From contig NZ_BMRO01000006.1 in assembly GCF_014648675.1 (NCBI RefSeq), forward strand, positions 168,932 to 232,931: a DNA stretch of 64,000 bases. Direction: 5' to 3'. Of the stretch, positions 52,567-60,979 are shown piece by piece (within the stretch, counting starts at the first letter, position 1; the number at the start of each line of letters is the position of its first letter). The notes under the pieces were generated by a model that searched no databases, was not told where the DNA came from, and worked only from the letters and a program-made list of their open reading frames with translations. Origin of the DNA: Actinomadura livida (GTDB lineage Bacteria; Actinomycetota; Actinomycetes; Streptosporangiales; Streptosporangiaceae). The translations under genes were made by a program, and so were the position numbers.

Positions 52567-53598
52567 TCACGATTCGGGTCGGGCCGGGGAGGGCAGCTCC
52601 GCGAAGCGGCGGCGGATCCGGCGGCGCCAGGTCTGGTAGGCGTCCGCCGCCGCCGGGTCGGCGGGCAGGGCCTCGTCGGTGCACCGCGCCGCCTCCGCGA
52701 CCTCCATCCCGCACAGCGCCCGCACCGCCGCGACGGTGTGCGGAGTGACCACGCCCGCCCGCTCCCGGGCCTTGGCCGCGAACGCCGCGCCCTGGGCCGC
52801 GTCCGGCAGGTGGCGGCCGGCGCGGGCGGCCAGTTCGCGCAGCGACGCCTCGGCCGCCCGGATCGCGGCCGGGTCCTCCTCCCCGCCGGCGGGGCCGGTC
52901 GCGCCGCGGAAGCCGGCGTACGTCGCGGCCAGTCCCGCGCCGGCCCACAGATCGGGCTGACGGGCGGGGGCGAAGCCGTCGATCGTCCCGGCCAGCCGGT
53001 CGACGTCGGCGCCGCTGACGAACCAGAGGGCCCGGCCTATCCCCTGGTCGACCACGTGCGCGGCGTCGCGGGCGGTTCCCGGACCGCGCCGCAGGATCCG
53101 GGGCGGGCGCTGCTCCCCCACGACGACCGGGGTCCGGAAATAGGCTTCGTGGAAGCCGTAACCGTCCAGGGCGAGCCGGCGCAGCAGCGGATCGCCGAGC
53201 CGGACCCGCGGCCGCAGCGGGGCCGGCAGCCGGGCCAGCGCCCAGCCGGCCCCGATATGCGCCGTATAGACATGGTGCGCCGCCGGGCCGGCGATGAACC
53301 TGTGCAGGCGTCCGCCGCGGCCCGGAAGAAGGCCGTCGAGAATCGCCAGCGCCATTGAGGCGCCTTCATAGGCGAAACCGCGCCCCTCCCGCGCGACCGT
53401 TTCCAGGCGGGCCGCGATCTCGTGCTCTCCCGGCACCGTCATGCCGTATTCCAGGCCGGTGAGGAACCAGCGGCCGATCTGCTCCAGATAGTCGCGGGCC
53501 TGCGGTTGCCCGGTATGGAAGCCGCGCACCGCAAAGGTGACCTCGGTCGGCGGCGGCGCCAGCATTTTATGGAGGGCACGTCCCGTGGCGAAAGTCAT
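52567..53598 (-). CDS. unbL: Enediyne cassette protein UnbL (E3), DUF1702
   Basis: A 343-residue DUF1702-family protein, the usual length. Recognisable blocks are EVTFAVRGFHTG near the N-terminus, RGFAYEGASMALAILDGLLP and VYTAHIGAGWALARL, then VDQGIGRALWFVSGADVDRL. The protein is soluble and of unknown activity, but it is invariably found with PKSE, UnbV and UnbU. The ATG at 53598 has GAGAGA upstream. It is the first gene of the leftward warhead operon, so the promoter should lie in 53599-53999. Confidence 0.92.
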   Translation of the reverse strand: MTFATGRALHKMLAPPPTEVTFAVRGFHTGQPQARDYLEQIGRWFLTGLEYGMTVPGEHEIAARLETVAREGRGFAYEGASMALAILDGLLPGRGGRLHRFIAGPAAHHVYTAHIGAGWALARLPAPLRPRVRLGDPLLRRLALDGYGFHEAYFRTPVVVGEQRPPRILRRGPGTARDAAHVVDQGIGRALWFVSGADVDRLAGTIDGFAPARQPDLWAGAGLAATYAGFRGATGPAGGEEDPAAIRAAEASLRELAARAGRHLPDAAQGAAFAAKARERAGVVTPHTVAAVRALCGMEVAEAARCTDEALPADPAAADAYQTWRRRIRRRFAELPSPARPES

Positions 53599-53999
53599 CG
53601 ATTTCTCTCAAACGTGGAGATCGTTCGCTGCCTGAGGCCGACTGACCACAACAACTTACCGGGCGATTTTACGTTGCCCCCGGCGAATTATCTGCACCCT
53701 TTCGAGCCTCCGATCTCGATCACGGCAGGCGAACAGGAAGCTGGATCTCAACGCAATTGCCGGTCGTCCATTCAGAGCCTTAAGGGACGATCCGAGCGGG
53801 CCGGCGGCTTCGGCCGCGCCGCGATCCTGAGACGCGGGCGCGGCCGAATCCGGCACTTATCTCCCCGCCGATCACGGGTTGAATGCACCGGCTCCCGGGC
53901 ACCGGCCGGCAGGGTTCCGGTCCGGCGTTCCGGTGCCGGTCCGATGATGGCGGGAGGGAGCGAGGCGGCCCGGTCGGGCGGCCCAATGCGGCGGCCTTG
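53599..53999. other. Non-coding region before the warhead operon
   Basis: No gene is seen in these 401 bases. The 130 bases nearest UnbL are comparatively AT-rich (for example GATTTTACG at 53665 and GAATTATC at 53685) and should contain the warhead promoter. I could not find a convincing -35/-10 pair or a StrR-type box here. Confidence 0.5.
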
Positions 54000-55136
54000 T
54001 CAGGCGCCGGGGTTGTCGTGCAGGTGCTGCTTGGCCGCCAGGCGGTCGGCCATGGAGTGCCACACCCCCGCGCAGTGCTCGGCGAAGGTGATGAGGCAGT
54101 CGGCGCGGTGCGGCGGGACCGCGTCGACGAGCTGCTCGACGTCCGCCTCGCGGACCACGTGCTTGTGCAGCCACCGGAGCATGCCGCGGCCGGACTCCGA
54201 CTGCCGGATCGCCGGGTCCTGGAGGAAGCTCTCCAGCAGCGGTCCGGGATCGAAGCCGGCGATGTCGCGGGCGGGCCGCCGCACGGCGATGACCTGGCGG
54301 GACGCCGGGGAAGGGCCGGGTGGAGCGGTCCCGGACGGCCTGGCACCGGACGGGTGGGAGCGGATAGGGTCTTCGCCACGCCGCAGCTGTTTGCGGACGT
54401 CATGGGCGGTGCCGACCGAGATGCCCGCGCCGGCGGCGATCTCCCGCAGCGAGGCGTCCGGGTGGGCGGTGAGGAACTCCATCGCGCGCCGCCTGCCCTC
54501 GGTGCTGTTCAGCGGGCGGGCCCGGCCGTCCACGCCGATGCGCTTGCTCGACTGCGGGGTTTCCGCGCTTGAGCGTTTCCGCAGGGCGCTGATCGTCTTG
54601 TCCGACAGCCCGGTCCACCCGGCGATGGCGCGGTCGGAGAGGTTCGGGTTGGCGGCGATGATCCGCCGGGCGGCGCCCCTGCGGTCGTCCAGGCTGAGCG
54701 GGAGGCCGTGCGTGACGTTCTCCCTGACGGCGTGCAGAAATGCCTCATTTTCGTCGCCGTCGAAGAAGCGGACCCGGATTTCCTTCCTGCCGCTCGCGTG
54801 CGCGGCGCGAAGGCGGTGCATGCCGTCGATTACCCGCATGGTGCCGCGGTGGACGAGGATGGGCGGCAGTTCGGCCTCGATCTCGATGAGCCGGCGCGTG
54901 TGCTTCTCGTCCTCCCCCGCGAGCCGGGGCGAGTCGGCTGGTAAAAGCGCACTCAGCGGAACGGTCTGCAAGTCCGGGTCGGAGGCGGAAAACGGGGCCG
55001 GCTCTTCGGCTCCGGCGGGCTCCACGACCGGACCTTCCACCTGGAGGCGTATTTCGCGGTTCGCCGGGGAGTCCCTCCTTCTCCCGGCGGGCGGTCGGGT
55101 AATCGGGCGGCCGGCTTCGGTACTGGACAATGTCAT
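54000..55136 (-). CDS. StrR-family pathway activator (ParB-like domain)
   Basis: A 378-residue regulator. The N-terminal third has LQTVPLSALLPADSPR, LPPILVHRGTMRVIDGMHRL and VRFFDGDENEAFLHAV, the ParB-like fold of the StrR/NovG/Bbr group. A helix-turn-helix follows (LSDRAIAGWTGLSDKTISAL) and then a second helical region (LREIAAGAGISVGTAHDVRK). Such proteins activate antibiotic clusters by binding 29-bp inverted repeats, and two candidates occur in this window. A TTA codon at 54942-54944 (second Leu of SALLPAD) implies dependence on the rare leucyl tRNA BldA. GGAGGG precedes the ATG at 55136. Confidence 0.88.
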   Translation of the reverse strand: MTLSSTEAGRPITRPPAGRRRDSPANREIRLQVEGPVVEPAGAEEPAPFSASDPDLQTVPLSALLPADSPRLAGEDEKHTRRLIEIEAELPPILVHRGTMRVIDGMHRLRAAHASGRKEIRVRFFDGDENEAFLHAVRENVTHGLPLSLDDRRGAARRIIAANPNLSDRAIAGWTGLSDKTISALRKRSSAETPQSSKRIGVDGRARPLNSTEGRRRAMEFLTAHPDASLREIAAGAGISVGTAHDVRKQLRRGEDPIRSHPSGARPSGTAPPGPSPASRQVIAVRRPARDIAGFDPGPLLESFLQDPAIRQSESGRGMLRWLHKHVVREADVEQLVDAVPPHRADCLITFAEHCAGVWHSMADRLAAKQHLHDNPGA

Positions 55137-55673
55137 CGTCCCTCCAAGACCTTGACGCCTTGCTCGCGAGCCCACAGCGATTATGCGCAGGGCCGTTGCC
55201 GGGCGGAACCCGTGACCAGCGCCTTTTTCGGACCTGCCGTGTCCCCCTGGCCAAAGGGTCTTAAGTTAGCCACCGGGCCACTGGCAGGCATGATCCGCCG
55301 CTTCCTGGTCCTGCTGAGCCGCAATGGCCTGCGGCGCCGGATGTGACTCATGTGGACCAGGGATATGGGAAGCGGCCCACGGGTTTTTTCATGTCACGCT
55401 TGTACCTCGAGTACCACCCCGGCGACGGCAGGGGGCCGGGCCGTTCAGGCGCAGGTAGATCACCTTGGCGAGCCCGCCTGATCCCCGTGGCGGACCGGGG
55501 GCAGGGCACGCCGGCGGCCTCTTCGGCGGTAGCCCGGCCGGGCTTCGGCGCGGCGGCGGCGAGGATGCGCGGGACCGGCGGGCCGGGGCACCGCCGAACG
55601 GCCGGACACCGTCCGGCATCCACCGGTCTGAACTGGTATCAACCTGTATCGACCTGTAGAGACCGCAATGGCG
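55137..55673. other. 537-bp region before StrR-type gene
   Basis: No convincing gene is present. Short ORFs (for example a 91-codon frame ending at 55348 and a 64-codon frame from 55152) have neither ribosome-binding sites nor family resemblance. The stretch contains an AT-richer interval (55255-55275, TTAAGTTAGC), a GGGTTTTTTC run at 55380-55389 after a weak hairpin, and the decamer repeats at 55634-55664. It probably holds the regulator's promoter. Confidence 0.5.
55634..55664. repeat. Three degenerate 10-11 bp direct repeats
   Basis: TGGTATCAACC, TGTATCGACC and TGTAGAGACC follow one another at 55634, 55645 and 55655. The regular period suggests a protein-binding array. It lies between the transposase-derived gene and the StrR-type gene. 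Confidence 0.45.
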
Positions 55674-56819
55674 TTAAATTAACGGGATCGCCGGGGAACG
55701 GCTCCGGTCGGCCGACCGGTCGTCGACCAGGAGCCGCACCGCCTGGTAGCAGCAGAGGATGGCGAGCGCCTCCTGGTGGATGAGGTCCGGGTCCCGGGAC
55801 CGCAGCGTCACCGCGGCTCCCTCGGGTGGCAGCAGGTCGAGCGTGCTGAAGCAGTCCTCCAGGCGCCAGCGGGAGCGGTACGCCGCGCCGCCCGCCGCCG
55901 CCGGCAGCGTTCCGGGATCGAGGACGTCGGTCACCAGGGGGCGCCCCGCGTCCTGCGCCCCCGGCCCGCCTTCGGCGGTGCCGGGGATGACGCGGACCAC
56001 GAGGCCGGCGACGGAGCCGCCGGAGCCGTCCGGGACCGCGAGGCGGGAGAGGTAGGTCCCGTCCGGGAGCGTTCCCAGCCGCGGCAGCTCCTCCTCGGGC
56101 CCCGCCCGGCACAGCACGTGCGCGCCGGCCGCGATGACCTCCTCCAGCAGGTCGTAGGGGAAGCCCGCGCCGCCCGGCAGCAGCAGGTCACCGGGGGCCA
56201 GCTTCCGCAGGAGCCGGCGGACCAGCGGTGTTCCGTCGGAGGCCGTGCCGGAGATGCCCGCGCCGAGGATCGCGGACGTCCCGCACTCGGCGAGCGCCAC
56301 CACGCGGACCTGCGGGAGCGGACCGGCCCCCCGGCCGCCGAGCGGGTGACCGAACACGCTGACGTTCCCGGGCGTGTTCGGCACGTGCAGCGGTACCTGG
56401 TCCAGGGCCACCGGCCGCATCCCGCCGACGCGCGGGCGTCCCGGATCCCCCTGGACGTCCCGCCGGCTCACCTCCTCCAGCAGCACGGCCATCACCCGCC
56501 AGCCGAGTCGCTTACGGGCGTAGGTGATCGCGGCCGGGGTGGGCGGCATCCCGCGCGGCGGCACGGCGGCGAACGGGTGCGCCCAGCTGAGCCCGGCGAC
56601 CAGCCTGTCCCAGACCTCGCTGTAGCCGAGGTGGAAGAACACGACCATGCTCAGCACGTAATAGACCATGAGCCTGGCCGGGAGCGCGCGGGTGCGCCGC
56701 TCCCGCACGCCGAACCTGTCCACCACGCGATCGACGAGCTCCGGCGGAAAGCCGCTGGTCAGTACACCAACGGCAATCCGGTCCGCGAGCAGGTCGCCGA
56801 CCTGCGGGGGCCTCGCCAT
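55674..56819 (-). CDS. IS4-type transposase-derived protein, catalytic site lost
   Basis: A 381-residue protein with IS4-family layout: LADRIAVGVLTSGFPPELVD at the start, ALDQVPLHVPNTPGNVSVFG, ALAECGTSAILGAG, LLRKLAPGDLLLPGGAGFPY, a YRSRWRLEDCFSTLD block and a C-terminal IHQEALAILCCYQAVRLL. In active relatives the third block reads LLADRGF with the second catalytic Asp; here it is LLPGGAGF, so the DDE triad is broken. The first-Asp block LDGT is also altered to LDQV. The frame is otherwise intact, and no terminal inverted repeats were found. The frame could extend to 57002. It may be a domesticated or decaying element. Confidence 0.7.
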   Translation of the reverse strand: MARPPQVGDLLADRIAVGVLTSGFPPELVDRVVDRFGVRERRTRALPARLMVYYVLSMVVFFHLGYSEVWDRLVAGLSWAHPFAAVPPRGMPPTPAAITYARKRLGWRVMAVLLEEVSRRDVQGDPGRPRVGGMRPVALDQVPLHVPNTPGNVSVFGHPLGGRGAGPLPQVRVVALAECGTSAILGAGISGTASDGTPLVRRLLRKLAPGDLLLPGGAGFPYDLLEEVIAAGAHVLCRAGPEEELPRLGTLPDGTYLSRLAVPDGSGGSVAGLVVRVIPGTAEGGPGAQDAGRPLVTDVLDPGTLPAAAGGAAYRSRWRLEDCFSTLDLLPPEGAAVTLRSRDPDLIHQEALAILCCYQAVRLLVDDRSADRSRSPAIPLI

Positions 56820-57194
56820 GTAAACGATATTGCTCGGCGGCGCCACTCGTGAACCGTGATCTTCCGAGGACGATTCGCTCGGCCCGGTCTCGGCGCGTGA
56901 GCCATTCGTGCACGTCACCGCCCAAGTGAAGATGTCTTTTGGGCAGTCAAGGGCAAGTTGTGGCCAGATGTGCGGTGAGCCACGTGGACGTTTGCGCGAC
57001 ACGAAATCGGGACGCGAGTGAGCTCCGGGGAAACTTCGGGCGTTCGACTACCCGACTCTGGAGATCATTCAGGCCAGAGCGCACATCCGCTCCGCGGAAT
57101 GCCGGATCGGTTCACCGCGGTAACCGCTGCGAAATTGGACGTCGGTTCGGGGTGATCATGTGACCCGAGCAGTAGTCCACCGGGAGAGCGGCGC
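56820..57194. other. Non-coding stretch before transposase-derived gene
   Basis: These 375 bases carry no recognised gene. The frame of the transposase-derived protein continues to 57002 without family-like sequence. I see no terminal inverted repeat or target duplication. Confidence 0.4.
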
Positions 57195-58397
57195 CTACCG
57201 CTCGTCGGCGACGGCTTCCGCCATCCTGTTCAGGATCTCGGACAGAATCGAGGCGGAGGTGGCGAAGTTCAGCCTGGCGAATCCCGTCCCGCCCGGCCCG
57301 TAGCTTTCGCCCGAGCTGAGCTCGACCTTCGCCTTTTCCCGGAAGAAGACCCCCGGATCGGTCGCGGTCCCGAGACTCCGGCAGTCCAGCCAGGCCAGGT
57401 GCGTCGCCTGCGGCGGGCGGTAGCCGATGCCCGGGGCCCGGGCCGCCAGGGCGCCGGCGACCAGGTCCCGGTTCGCCGCGAGGTGGTCCATCAGCGCGGC
57501 CAGCCAGGGGCCGCCCTCGTCCCACGCGGCCCTGGTCGCCTCCACGCCGAGCACGTCGACGATGCCGAAGTAGTCGGGCGGGCGGCCGTCGAGGGCCTCC
57601 CGCAGCCCGGCCGGGCCGACGTGCGCGACCGCGCAGCGCAGGCCGGCGATGTTGAACGCCTTCGTCGCGGAGGTCAGGGTGACCGTCCGGGCGGCGATGT
57701 CCGGCCCCAGGGACGCGAGCGGGACGTGCCGGTGCGGCGGGTAGGCCAGGTCGGCGAAGATCTCGTCCGCGATGACCAGCATGTCGTTGCGCGCGGCGAT
57801 CCCGGCGAGGGCCTCCAGTTCCGCCGTCGTGTAGACGCGTCCGGTCGGGTTGTGCGGGTTCACGACGATCAGCGTGCGGCAGCCGGCTCCGGCCACCTCC
57901 CGCTCCAGCCGGTCCGGATCGAAGGCCCAGCCGTCGCCGCTCCGCTCCAGCGGGCTCGGGAGCACCCGCCGCCCCATCATCGTGATCGACTTGAGGATCG
58001 GCGGATAGTTCGGCGTGTGCAGCGCGATCGCGTCTCCGGGCCGGGTGGTCAGCTGGAGGACGACCTGTATCGCCTGGACCACATCACCGAAGTTGCGCAC
58101 CCATTCGGGTCGCGGCCGCCAGTGGTAAAGTTCGGCCATCCGCCGCGTGAAGGGCTCGGCCAGCGGGCTGGCGCCCATCCAGTTCGACCAGGTCGGATAT
58201 CCGAGATCCCCGCGCCCGACCGTTTCGGCTATGGCCGCACTGATCGGCTCCGCCACGGGGAAATCCATGTCGGCTATCCAGGCGGGGAGCACATCGCGCC
58301 CGACCCGGCGCCATTTGACACCCTCCTTGCGCCGGAGCCAGGAGATGTCCAGGTCCTCGAAATCGCAGTCAGCCGCAACGGCAGTAGGTTCTCGCAT
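57195..58397 (-). CDS. MalY/PatB-type PLP C-S lyase (aminotransferase fold)
   Basis: A 400-residue fold-type I PLP enzyme. The opening LPAWIADMDFPVAEPISAA, then GYPTWSN, LIVVNPHNPTGRVYT, ADEIFADLAYPPHRHVPLAS and the Schiff-base lysine in TSATKAFNIAG identify the MalY/PatB (cystathionine beta-lyase) group. It releases thiol, pyruvate and ammonia from cysteine S-conjugates. AAGGG lies eight bases before the ATG at 58397. A StrR-type box lies 107 bases upstream in the divergent spacer, arguing that it is part of the cluster. It may supply sulfur or process a cysteine adduct. Confidence 0.88.
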   Translation of the reverse strand: MREPTAVAADCDFEDLDISWLRRKEGVKWRRVGRDVLPAWIADMDFPVAEPISAAIAETVGRGDLGYPTWSNWMGASPLAEPFTRRMAELYHWRPRPEWVRNFGDVVQAIQVVLQLTTRPGDAIALHTPNYPPILKSITMMGRRVLPSPLERSGDGWAFDPDRLEREVAGAGCRTLIVVNPHNPTGRVYTTAELEALAGIAARNDMLVIADEIFADLAYPPHRHVPLASLGPDIAARTVTLTSATKAFNIAGLRCAVAHVGPAGLREALDGRPPDYFGIVDVLGVEATRAAWDEGGPWLAALMDHLAANRDLVAGALAARAPGIGYRPPQATHLAWLDCRSLGTATDPGVFFREKAKVELSSGESYGPGGTGFARLNFATSASILSEILNRMAEAVADER

Positions 58398-58503
58398 CGC
58401 CCAGCCCTTCTGGCCGGCTACCAAATTAGCGGTCGCTTCATTGCACGTCCAGTTGTGCACAGGCGTCCGGACCGCACAAGCCGCCGCCGTCGGCCGACCG
58501 GCC

Positions 58504-58532
58504 GCTCAACCTCGAAAAGAACGCGGTTGAGC
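58504..58532. promoter_or_regulatory. StrR-type box in divergent promoter
   Basis: GCTCAACC (58504-58511) and GGTTGAGC (58525-58532) are perfect inverted repeats with a 13-bp spacer, 29 bp in total. This is the length and half-site pattern (G-Y-TC-R-A-C) reported for StrR/NovG-type binding sites. It lies between the divergent C-S lyase gene and the 58747 gene. Confidence 0.65.
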
Positions 58533-58746
58533 ACCCCGGGCCCGGCCGCCGCCGGACACTCCTGAAACGGATAGTCACCGCGCGGCCATGCCGATCGGCA
58601 ATCGGTGCCGACGGCCCATCTTCCTGCCAGTCCGAGCCTATCTCCGCTCACGGAGCGGCGCGCTTCAAGCCCATTGATTATCCCTTCTTAAAGTGTTTGC
58701 CTGAAAGCCAGGCGAGCCCGCCGCCAGCCCACGATAGGAGACCACC

Positions 58747-59190
58747 ATGACGATGACGGCCCCCCAGGTTCAGGCCGGCCCCCCGGATATCGGCCCGCTG
58801 CTGGCCGAGTACCGCGCCACCGTCATACCGGCGACCGCCGAATTCCTGGACGACGCCATCACGGCGACCCAGCTCCGCGACCGCTGGCGCCCGTACTACT
58901 TCGACGCCTTCCGCCGCTACGACCTCACGGTCGAGCGGTCGTGGCGCGAGGCGTCCGGCACGGACGGCCGGATCGACTCCGGTCCGCCGACCGCCGACCC
59001 GCGGCTGACCACCCCGCTCACGCACTTCCCCGTGAGCATCGCCCACAACAACCTCGACCGGCTCATCGAGGTCCTGGCCGTGGAACTCGGCGACCGGACC
59101 GCGGAGCACACCGAGATCCACGAGCGCCTGGTCGACTACGCCCACATGGTCAGCGGACTGACGAAGCTCATGGAGTCACTGACCGACTAG
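58747..59190 (+). CDS. 147-residue protein of unknown function
   Basis: A small soluble, mostly helical protein. It has a central RDRWRPYYFDAFRRYDLTVE block and a C-terminal helix with HNNLDRLIEVLAVELGD and VDYAHMVSGLTKLMESL; no signal peptide, cysteine or known motif is seen. AGGAG lies seven bases before the ATG at 58747. It is the first gene of a rightward unit leading into the 47-residue ORF, the flavoprotein and the membrane protein. The StrR-type box 215 bases upstream suggests co-regulation with the cluster. Confidence 0.7.
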   Translation: MTMTAPQVQAGPPDIGPLLAEYRATVIPATAEFLDDAITATQLRDRWRPYYFDAFRRYDLTVERSWREASGTDGRIDSGPPTADPRLTTPLTHFPVSIAHNNLDRLIEVLAVELGDRTAEHTEIHERLVDYAHMVSGLTKLMESLTD

Positions 59191-59279
59191 CCGGGACGCC
59201 CTCGTCCCGGAGCGCGGCATGCCCGCGGCCCGCCGGTCCGCCGGCCGCCGCCGGATGCAGAGAAGCCAGGAGTGCGCCG

Positions 59280-59423
59280 ATGACCACAGCCAGTTCTTCC
59301 AGTTCTCCGCCGCAGGGCGGAGGCCGCCGCCGCGCCGTGTGGCGGGCAGGGGCCTTCGCGGCTTCCGGAATCGGCACCCGTGGGCACCGGCGGCCCGGTC
59401 CGCGGCGGGGGGTCGGGATCTGA
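59280..59423 (+). CDS. 47-residue basic small ORF
   Basis: An ATG at 59280 preceded by AGGAG (nine-base spacing) opens a 47-codon frame: Ser-rich start, then Gly/Arg-rich (GGGRRRAVWRAGAFAASG). Its TGA shares one base with the ATG of the flavoprotein gene, which suggests translational coupling. It has no family. It may be a leader peptide needed for coupling and not a functional protein; codon bias alone could also produce it. Confidence 0.4.
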   Translation: MTTASSSSSPPQGGGRRRAVWRAGAFAASGIGTRGHRRPGPRRGVGI

Positions 59424-60979
59424 TGCCCGGCCCCACCGCCGGCCCGGTGACCGGGCCCGCGCGCGGCGGAGCGTCCGCGCCCGGCCAGCCGCGCGCCGCG
59501 TCCGCCTGGTCGGACGAGTCGGTCGCGGCGGCCGGGCTCCGCGCCGAGGACGCGGACTTCGTGACGGTCGGCGGCGGCCTGGCCGGCTTCGCCGTGGTCG
59601 ACGCGCTGCGGATCCGCGGGGTCGCGGCGGCGCGGATCCGGGTCGTCAGCCCCCAGCGCCGGCCCTTCGAGAACCTGGGCCGCCTGATCAGGACGAGCCA
59701 GATCCGCGACGACGACCCGCTGCGCTCGGACTCGGGGGCGCGGGCCGACAACGTCTGGGGGTTCCCGGGGTACGCGCTGCACGAGGCGATCGGCCGCCGC
59801 ACCCTCCGGCCGCTGTGGAAGGTGCTCACCGAGCCGGTGGGCGCCGAGTTCTACAACCCGTCGCCCCGCCAGGTGGCCCGCGGTCTCGACCGGGAGGCGG
59901 ACCGGATCGGCTGGTACTCCATGCTGGTCCCGGGGCAGGCGATGCTCATCAGGCGCCGCACCGAAGGCGGGTTCTTCTGCCTGGTGCACCCGGCCGACCA
60001 CTCGCCGCCGTACGTGCTGCGCACCCGCCACCTGCACCTCGGAACCGGGTACCCGGCGCTCGGCTACGCGCCCGAGCTGATCGGGTACCGGCTGCGCCAC
60101 GGGGAGTACTTCAACGCCGTCAACGCCTACGAGCCGCACGAGCACGTCTACCAGGTGCTGCGGCGCCGGGCGGGGACGGTCCTGCTCCGCGGCGCCGGCA
60201 TCACCGCGTCCCGGGTCCTGCAGCGGCTGATCGAGGACCGCGACCGCTCCGGCCGGGACGTGCGGATCCTGCACCTGTTCCGCGAGCTCGACGCCCGGCC
60301 GCCGGGCCGGCACGGCCCCGGACCCGCCACCGAGCACGGCTGGCGCTACCAGGCGTTCAGCTTCCCGAAGTCGGCGGCCTCGGGACAGCAGCGGGAAGAG
60401 CTGGCCGCCATGACCGCCGCGGAGCGCTCGGCATGGATCGCCGCGATGGGCGGTGCGACGACGGCCAGGCGGCGGCTCTGGCGCCGCCAGCTCGACAGGG
60501 CCCGGTCGGCGGGCTGCTACCGGGCGCTCGGCGGCGAGATCACGCTGCTGGAGCCGTCCCCACGGCAAGGGGTGCGGGTGCTCGTCGCCCGCCCCGGAGG
60601 GGACGGCCCGCTGCGGCTGGACGTCGACTTCCTGATCGACTGCACCGGGATGAGCCCGCGGCTGCGGGACAACCCGCTGCTGGCCGACCTCGTCGACAGC
60701 GGCTGCGCCGGCGTCAACGCCGCGGGCGGCCTCGACGTCGGCCCGCACTTCGAAGTCCGCGGCCCCGGCGGCGGCCTCGCCGACGGGCCGGGCCGCCTCT
60801 ACGCCTCGGGCGCGATCGCGCGCGGCGGCCACCTCGCGACCGTCGACTCGTTCGCGGGGCTCGTCGACGCGGCGCAGCTCATCTGCGACGACCTGGCGGC
60901 GCGGGGGGTGTGCACGCCGCTGGGCCCGGCGTGCTCGGCCGCCGCCTGGGTCAAGTGGCTGGCCCACCGGGCGCCATGA
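59423..60979 (+). CDS. FAD/NAD(P)-dependent oxidoreductase
   Basis: A 518-residue flavoprotein. FVTVGGGLAGFAVVDALR near residue 45 is the dinucleotide-binding loop. A second Rossmann-like segment lies in the middle (TVLLRGAGITASRVLQRLI), and the C-terminus has FLIDCTGMSP and LYASGAIARGGHLATVDSF, typical of FAD-NAD(P)-binding (COG4529-like) enzymes. ATG 59423 was chosen for its overlap with the preceding small ORF; the frame extends upstream without similarity. The stop overlaps the membrane protein start as ATGA. It could catalyse a late warhead oxidation; I cannot assign it to a defined enediyne gene. Confidence 0.8.
   Translation: MPGPTAGPVTGPARGGASAPGQPRAASAWSDESVAAAGLRAEDADFVTVGGGLAGFAVVDALRIRGVAAARIRVVSPQRRPFENLGRLIRTSQIRDDDPLRSDSGARADNVWGFPGYALHEAIGRRTLRPLWKVLTEPVGAEFYNPSPRQVARGLDREADRIGWYSMLVPGQAMLIRRRTEGGFFCLVHPADHSPPYVLRTRHLHLGTGYPALGYAPELIGYRLRHGEYFNAVNAYEPHEHVYQVLRRRAGTVLLRGAGITASRVLQRLIEDRDRSGRDVRILHLFRELDARPPGRHGPGPATEHGWRYQAFSFPKSAASGQQREELAAMTAAERSAWIAAMGGATTARRRLWRRQLDRARSAGCYRALGGEITLLEPSPRQGVRVLVARPGGDGPLRLDVDFLIDCTGMSPRLRDNPLLADLVDSGCAGVNAAGGLDVGPHFEVRGPGGGLADGPGRLYASGAIARGGHLATVDSFAGLVDAAQLICDDLAARGVCTPLGPACSAAAWVKWLAHRAP

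Noticed and set aside
55348..55623. 91-codon minus-strand frame in the StrR upstream gap
   Set aside because: Pro/Arg-rich with no ribosome-binding site or similarity; probably chance in GC-rich DNA.
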